Shown piece after piece: positions 39,774-43,515 of a stretch of 43,515 nucleotides of DNA. The first letter of the stretch is position 1. Every line of letters begins with the position of its first letter. Source of the stretch: Candidatus Aminicenantota bacterium (lineage in GTDB: Bacteria > Acidobacteriota > Aminicenantia > UBA2199); the NCBI GenBank assembly GCA_027318645.1, contig DAHVOV010000157.1:1-43515 (forward strand). The letters are read 5' to 3'. The translations under genes were made by a program, and so were the position numbers. Under the pieces are notes generated by a model. The model saw only the letters and a program-made list of their open reading frames with translations. It made no database searches and was not told the origin of the DNA.

Positions 39774-41645
39774 CTATTTTATGAGGCCCAAGAGGCCGGT
39801 GGAGATGAAGGGGGCGTAGGTGATCAGCAGCACCGCCGCCAGCTGGATCAGCAGGAAGGGCAGCACGTCCTTGTAGATCCTCCCGATCGGCTCGTTGAAG
39901 GTGTAGGAGGCCAGGTAGAGGTTCAATCCCACCGGCGGGGTCAGGTAGCCCAGCTCCATGTTGGCCAGGAAGATGATCCCCAGGTGGACGGGATGGATGC
40001 CGAAGAGGTTGCCCAGCGGGATGATCAGCGGCACGACGACCATGATCGCCGAAAAGATGTCCATGAAGCAGCCGGTGATCAGCAGCGCCACGTTCAGCAG
40101 CAGCAGGAAGACGTACTTGGAGTGGATGGTGGCCTGCACCCAGGCGGTGAGCTGCATGGGGATCTCGGCGTCGACGATGTAGTAGGAAAGCCCCTTGGCC
40201 AGGGCCAGGATGGCCAGCACGCCGCCGATGATCGGCATGCACTTGATCATGACGGCGGAAAGGTCGCGGGGCTTGATGTCGCGGTGGATGAACACCTCGA
40301 CCACCAGGGAGTAGATGACGGCCACGGCGCCGCTCTCCACCAGGGTGGTGATGCCGCCGAAGTAGCCCCAGACGATGATCACCGGCAGCAGGATCTCCCA
40401 GAACGCGGCCCGCGTCGCCGCCAGCGCCTCCTTCAGGGCGAAGCGCTCGCGCGGCACCTGGTGCCGCCTGGCGAAGAGGATGCCGAACACGGCCATGACC
40501 AGGACCAGGATGATGCCGGGGACGATGCCGCCGACGAACATGTCCTTGATGCTGACCTGGGCCGTGACCCCGTAGATGATGACCGGCAGGCTCGGCGGGA
40601 AGAGCAGGCCGATGCTGCCGACCGCCGTCAGCAGGCCGGTGCTGAACGTCTTGCTGTAGCTCCCCTTCAGCAGCACGTAGGAGAGAAGGCCGCCCACGGC
40701 CAGGATCGTCACTCCCGAGGCGCCGGTGAAGGTGGTGAAGAAGGTGCAGACCAGGATGGACATGAGGGCCAGGCCGCCGGGAAACCAGGCGAACAGGGCC
40801 TTGAACAGCCGGACGATGCGCTCCCCGGCCTTGCTCTCGGAGAGCAGGAAGCCGGTGAAGGTGAACAGGGGGATGGCCGGCAGGGAATGGCTGGTCAGCA
40901 GGAAGTAGGCCTCGTTGGCCATGATCTCCAGCGGCTGCTGGGTGTGGGAGAAGAGCATGTAGCCGATCCCGCCCAGCACGACGAAGATCGGCACGCCGGT
41001 GATGGCGCCGAAGAGGAGGAGCAGGATGATCGGCGTGGAAAGATGGGCGCCGATCCAGGCATAGGCCGGCAGCAGGGAGGAGAAGAAGCCGGCGGCGGAG
41101 GGGAGGAGGACCTGGGCGGCGTTGGCCGCCGCGCCCCAGGCCAGGAGCGTGCCGGCCAGGAAGCCGCTGGCGGCGACGGCCCGGCCCCAGCCCCGGGGCG
41201 ACGCGTTGCGGGTGAAGCGATAGGCCATCAGCGCGTAGCCCAGCGGCATGACCATGGCGATCCAGCGCAGGGGGATGGCCCAGAGCTTTTCCCCGGGGTC
41301 GAAGGCGTTGAGCAGGAACGAGAGCGCGCACCAGGCGAAGGCCGTGGTAAAGGCCGTGGCGATGGCGGCGTTGAGCACCTGGATGCGGGACAGTATCCGC
41401 GGCGCGAACTTCAGGTTGAGCGACAGCGACAGGTGGCGGTTCTCCCGGCTGGTGATGGCGGCGGCGATGAACGCCAGCACCAGGACCAGCTGGTGGGTGA
41501 TCTCGGTCGAGTTGCGGACGCCGGTGTGGAAGAACCTGCGGGCGACCACCTCCATGTTGGGGAAGAGCGCCAGCAGGAAGACGGCGAGGAAGGCCAGGAC
41601 GGATTCGACCAGGCGGGCGTTCCGGCGCAGGCCCTGGAGGGTCAT
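39774..41645 (-). CDS. TRAP transporter, fused small/large membrane subunits (DctQM-type)
   Basis: N-terminal DctQ-like segment (NMEVVARRFFHTGVRNSTEITHQLVLVLAFIAAAI) followed by a DctM-like segment (HSLPAIPLFTFTGFLLSESKAGERIVRLFKALF, GIIFLANMELGYLTPPVGLNLYLASYTFN). Confidence 0.88.
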   Translation of the reverse strand: MTLQGLRRNARLVESVLAFLAVFLLALFPNMEVVARRFFHTGVRNSTEITHQLVLVLAFIAAAITSRENRHLSLSLNLKFAPRILSRIQVLNAAIATAFTTAFAWCALSFLLNAFDPGEKLWAIPLRWIAMVMPLGYALMAYRFTRNASPRGWGRAVAASGFLAGTLLAWGAAANAAQVLLPSAAGFFSSLLPAYAWIGAHLSTPIILLLLFGAITGVPIFVVLGGIGYMLFSHTQQPLEIMANEAYFLLTSHSLPAIPLFTFTGFLLSESKAGERIVRLFKALFAWFPGGLALMSILVCTFFTTFTGASGVTILAVGGLLSYVLLKGSYSKTFSTGLLTAVGSIGLLFPPSLPVIIYGVTAQVSIKDMFVGGIVPGIILVLVMAVFGILFARRHQVPRERFALKEALAATRAAFWEILLPVIIVWGYFGGITTLVESGAVAVIYSLVVEVFIHRDIKPRDLSAVMIKCMPIIGGVLAILALAKGLSYYIVDAEIPMQLTAWVQATIHSKYVFLLLLNVALLITGCFMDIFSAIMVVVPLIIPLGNLFGIHPVHLGIIFLANMELGYLTPPVGLNLYLASYTFNEPIGRIYKDVLPFLLIQLAAVLLITYAPFISTGLLGLIK

Positions 41646-42628
41646 GGCTTCCGCCTGTATTCCTCCAGGATCGCCTGGAGCTTGTCGTAGATCTCGCGGC
41701 TGAAGAGCTTGCCCACCAGCTCGTCCATCCCCTTGTCGGCGGCCTCCTTCCACTTGGCCAGGCTGTCGGCCGGGGCCTCATGGATGACCAGGCCGTTCTT
41801 CTTCATGGTGTCGATGGCCTTCTGCTCCAGCCGCTCGGTCTCGCCGGCCAGCTTTTTCGACACGCGGTCCACCGCCGCCATCATTTCCTTTTTCTGGTTC
41901 TCGGGGATCCGCTCCCAGAGGCGGTCGGCGATCACCAGCCCGCCCACGAGCGGGGCGATCTTCAGCGAGCACATGTGCGAGGCCACGCCGAAGTACTGGC
42001 CGGAGGCGGCGATCAGCGGCGGCAGGTAGAACGCGTCGACCATGCCGCTCTGCAGGGCCATCATCAGGTCGGACAGCTCGGTGGGGACGACCAGGTAGCC
42101 CGATTTCTTCCAGGCCTGCTCCAGCTCGGGCTCGCCCGTGCTGAAGGCCATCTTCTGCTTCTTCAGGTCCTGCGGATAGAAGACCGGCACCTTGGTGAAG
42201 AAGTTCACCCAGCCGGTCATGGTCCAGATGATGACCTTGAAGCCCTTCTGCTTGATCTGCGCCTCGAAGGTCGGCGTCAGCCGCTCCATGACGTAGGCCA
42301 TCTCCGCCTCGGAATGGAACATGAACGGGGTGCTGAGGACGAAGGCGTCGGGATTGATCTTGGTCAGGCCGATGTTGGTCAGCACGGCGCCGCCCAGGGT
42401 GCCCACCTTGATCTTGCGGATGACGTCCTCCTCGCCGCCGGCGATGCCGCCCGGGTAGATCTTCAGCCGCACCTGGCCGCCGGAGATGCGTTCCCAGTCG
42501 CGGGCGATCTCCTTGAGCGCGTCGTCCCAGGGGGAGCGGTCGGGGGCGATGCTGCCGATCTTGATGACCTGGGCCGGCAGGGCCAGGGCGGCCAGCAGCA
42601 GGACAGCCAGCATGCGCGCGTGTTTCAT
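41642..42628 (-). CDS. TRAP transporter substrate-binding protein (DctP family)
   Basis: Signal peptide; KIGSIAPDRSPWDDALKEIARDWERISGGQVRLKIYPGGIAGGEEDVIRKIKVG. Confidence 0.9.
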   Translation of the reverse strand: MKHARMLAVLLLAALALPAQVIKIGSIAPDRSPWDDALKEIARDWERISGGQVRLKIYPGGIAGGEEDVIRKIKVGTLGGAVLTNIGLTKINPDAFVLSTPFMFHSEAEMAYVMERLTPTFEAQIKQKGFKVIIWTMTGWVNFFTKVPVFYPQDLKKQKMAFSTGEPELEQAWKKSGYLVVPTELSDLMMALQSGMVDAFYLPPLIAASGQYFGVASHMCSLKIAPLVGGLVIADRLWERIPENQKKEMMAAVDRVSKKLAGETERLEQKAIDTMKKNGLVIHEAPADSLAKWKEAADKGMDELVGKLFSREIYDKLQAILEEYRRKP

Positions 42629-42630
42629 CG

Positions 42631-43515
42631 TCAGTTCTCCTTGTCGTCGTTCGCGTTCTCTTCCGTGTCCACGAAGAAGTCATCGGCGTGGTCGAGCAGC
42701 CATTGCGCCTTGCGATGGTTCAGCACGTTCACCAGGCGGTTCGCCGGGTCGGCGTCGGGATCGATGGCCAGGGCCTTGCCCAGCAGCTCGCGGAACTCGG
42801 CCAGGTTCTGCTCCTTGACCGTCACGGTCGTGGCCAGGGAGATGTAGGGCGTGGCCGAGCGGCCGCCGGAGGCGGCCAGCGCCGCTTGGAAGTGCTCGCG
42901 CGCCTTTTTCAGGCTGCCGCCCATGTATTCGGGGAGCGATCCATAGTACAGGACATAAAACTCGTGCAGGGCGCCGGCGGAGAACCCGGGATCGAGTTGA
43001 AAGGCCTTCTCGATCAGCGCGGCGGCCCGGGGCATGGTCACCCCCAGGTCCAGGTCGAAGGGATCGATGGCGTAGGCGCCCAGCCAGCCGGCGCCGGCCC
43101 AGTACAGCAGCGGCGCGTCCTGGCGCGCGGCGCGGGCCAGGGCGCCGGCATAGTCCTTGCGCTCGAGCCTGGCGCGGAAGCCGGGATACTTCATCTCCAG
43201 CAGGTCGAGGATGATGTCGCGGCCGCGCAGGTAGAGGTTCTTGGCCCGGCCGTAGGAGAATTCCCGCTGCTTGTACTCGGCCTCGGGCAGCATGCTGGCC
43301 GGCGTCTGCAAGAAGGCGTTGGCGTACATGATGTACAGGCTGCCGGTCTGCAGCCGCAGCCCCGCGTGGCGGGGATTGGCGGCCAGCAGCGACTCGTACA
43401 TCTTGATGGCGAAGGGCAGGGCGTCGCCGACGAGCTCGGGATCGTTGTCGCCGGTGAACACCGTGCTGGCGCCGCCGCCGGTCAGGGCATTGGCCACCTG
43501 GTTCATCGCCAGCTT
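42631..43515 (-). CDS. TRAP transporter TatT-like helical protein, N-terminus beyond window
   Basis: MNQVANALTGGGASTVFTGDNDPELVGDALPFAIKMYESLLAANPRHAGLRLQTGSLYIMYANAF resembles the TatT family; frame remains open at the window edge. Confidence 0.8.
   Translation of the reverse strand, partial: KLAMNQVANALTGGGASTVFTGDNDPELVGDALPFAIKMYESLLAANPRHAGLRLQTGSLYIMYANAFLQTPASMLPEAEYKQREFSYGRAKNLYLRGRDIILDLLEMKYPGFRARLERKDYAGALARAARQDAPLLYWAGAGWLGAYAIDPFDLDLGVTMPRAAALIEKAFQLDPGFSAGALHEFYVLYYGSLPEYMGGSLKKAREHFQAALAASGGRSATPYISLATTVTVKEQNLAEFRELLGKALAIDPDADPANRLVNVLNHRKAQWLLDHADDFFVDTEENANDDKEN

Overview
This is a GC-rich bacterial chromosomal segment that very probably contains the replication origin region. 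Leftward genes gyrA, gyrB, recF, dnaN and dnaA diverge from a rightward block: glutamine synthetase, a small membrane ORF, rsmG, parA, parB, bactofilin, kdsB and pyrG. The divergence point (about 9183-9301) holds TTTTCCACA-type DnaA boxes and two back-to-back sigma70-like promoters. Two perfect parS sites (TGTTTCACGTGAAACA) flank rsmG. Further right are: an MBL-fold hydrolase, a nitroreductase and a small OMP; a cobalamin riboswitch with a btuB-btuF-btuD-btuC operon; a PKD-repeat protein and a beta-barrel protein; alr; an ECF sigma/anti-sigma/membrane/DUF4097-like operon; a PgsA-like protein, a receiver protein and a YhcC/TIGR01212-type radical SAM protein; a DUF4388-like/J-domain/TPR protein; glgA-trx-trxB and an AmmeMemoRadiSam-type radical SAM gene; one membrane-anchored gene bracketed by long inverted repeats; and a TatT-DctP-DctQM TRAP transporter. 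I saw no rRNA, tRNA, CRISPR array or recognisable transposase, but no RNA-finder was run. The observations I would follow up first are the 34-bp perfect inverted repeats (inside ~100-nt homologous elements with an apparently compensatory hairpin) around the gene at 38345-39649; the Asp-to-His change in the DnaA box-recognition motif next to variant DnaA boxes; NrdR-box-like direct repeats upstream of glgA-trx-trxB; and the C8 tract in a candidate ECF promoter.
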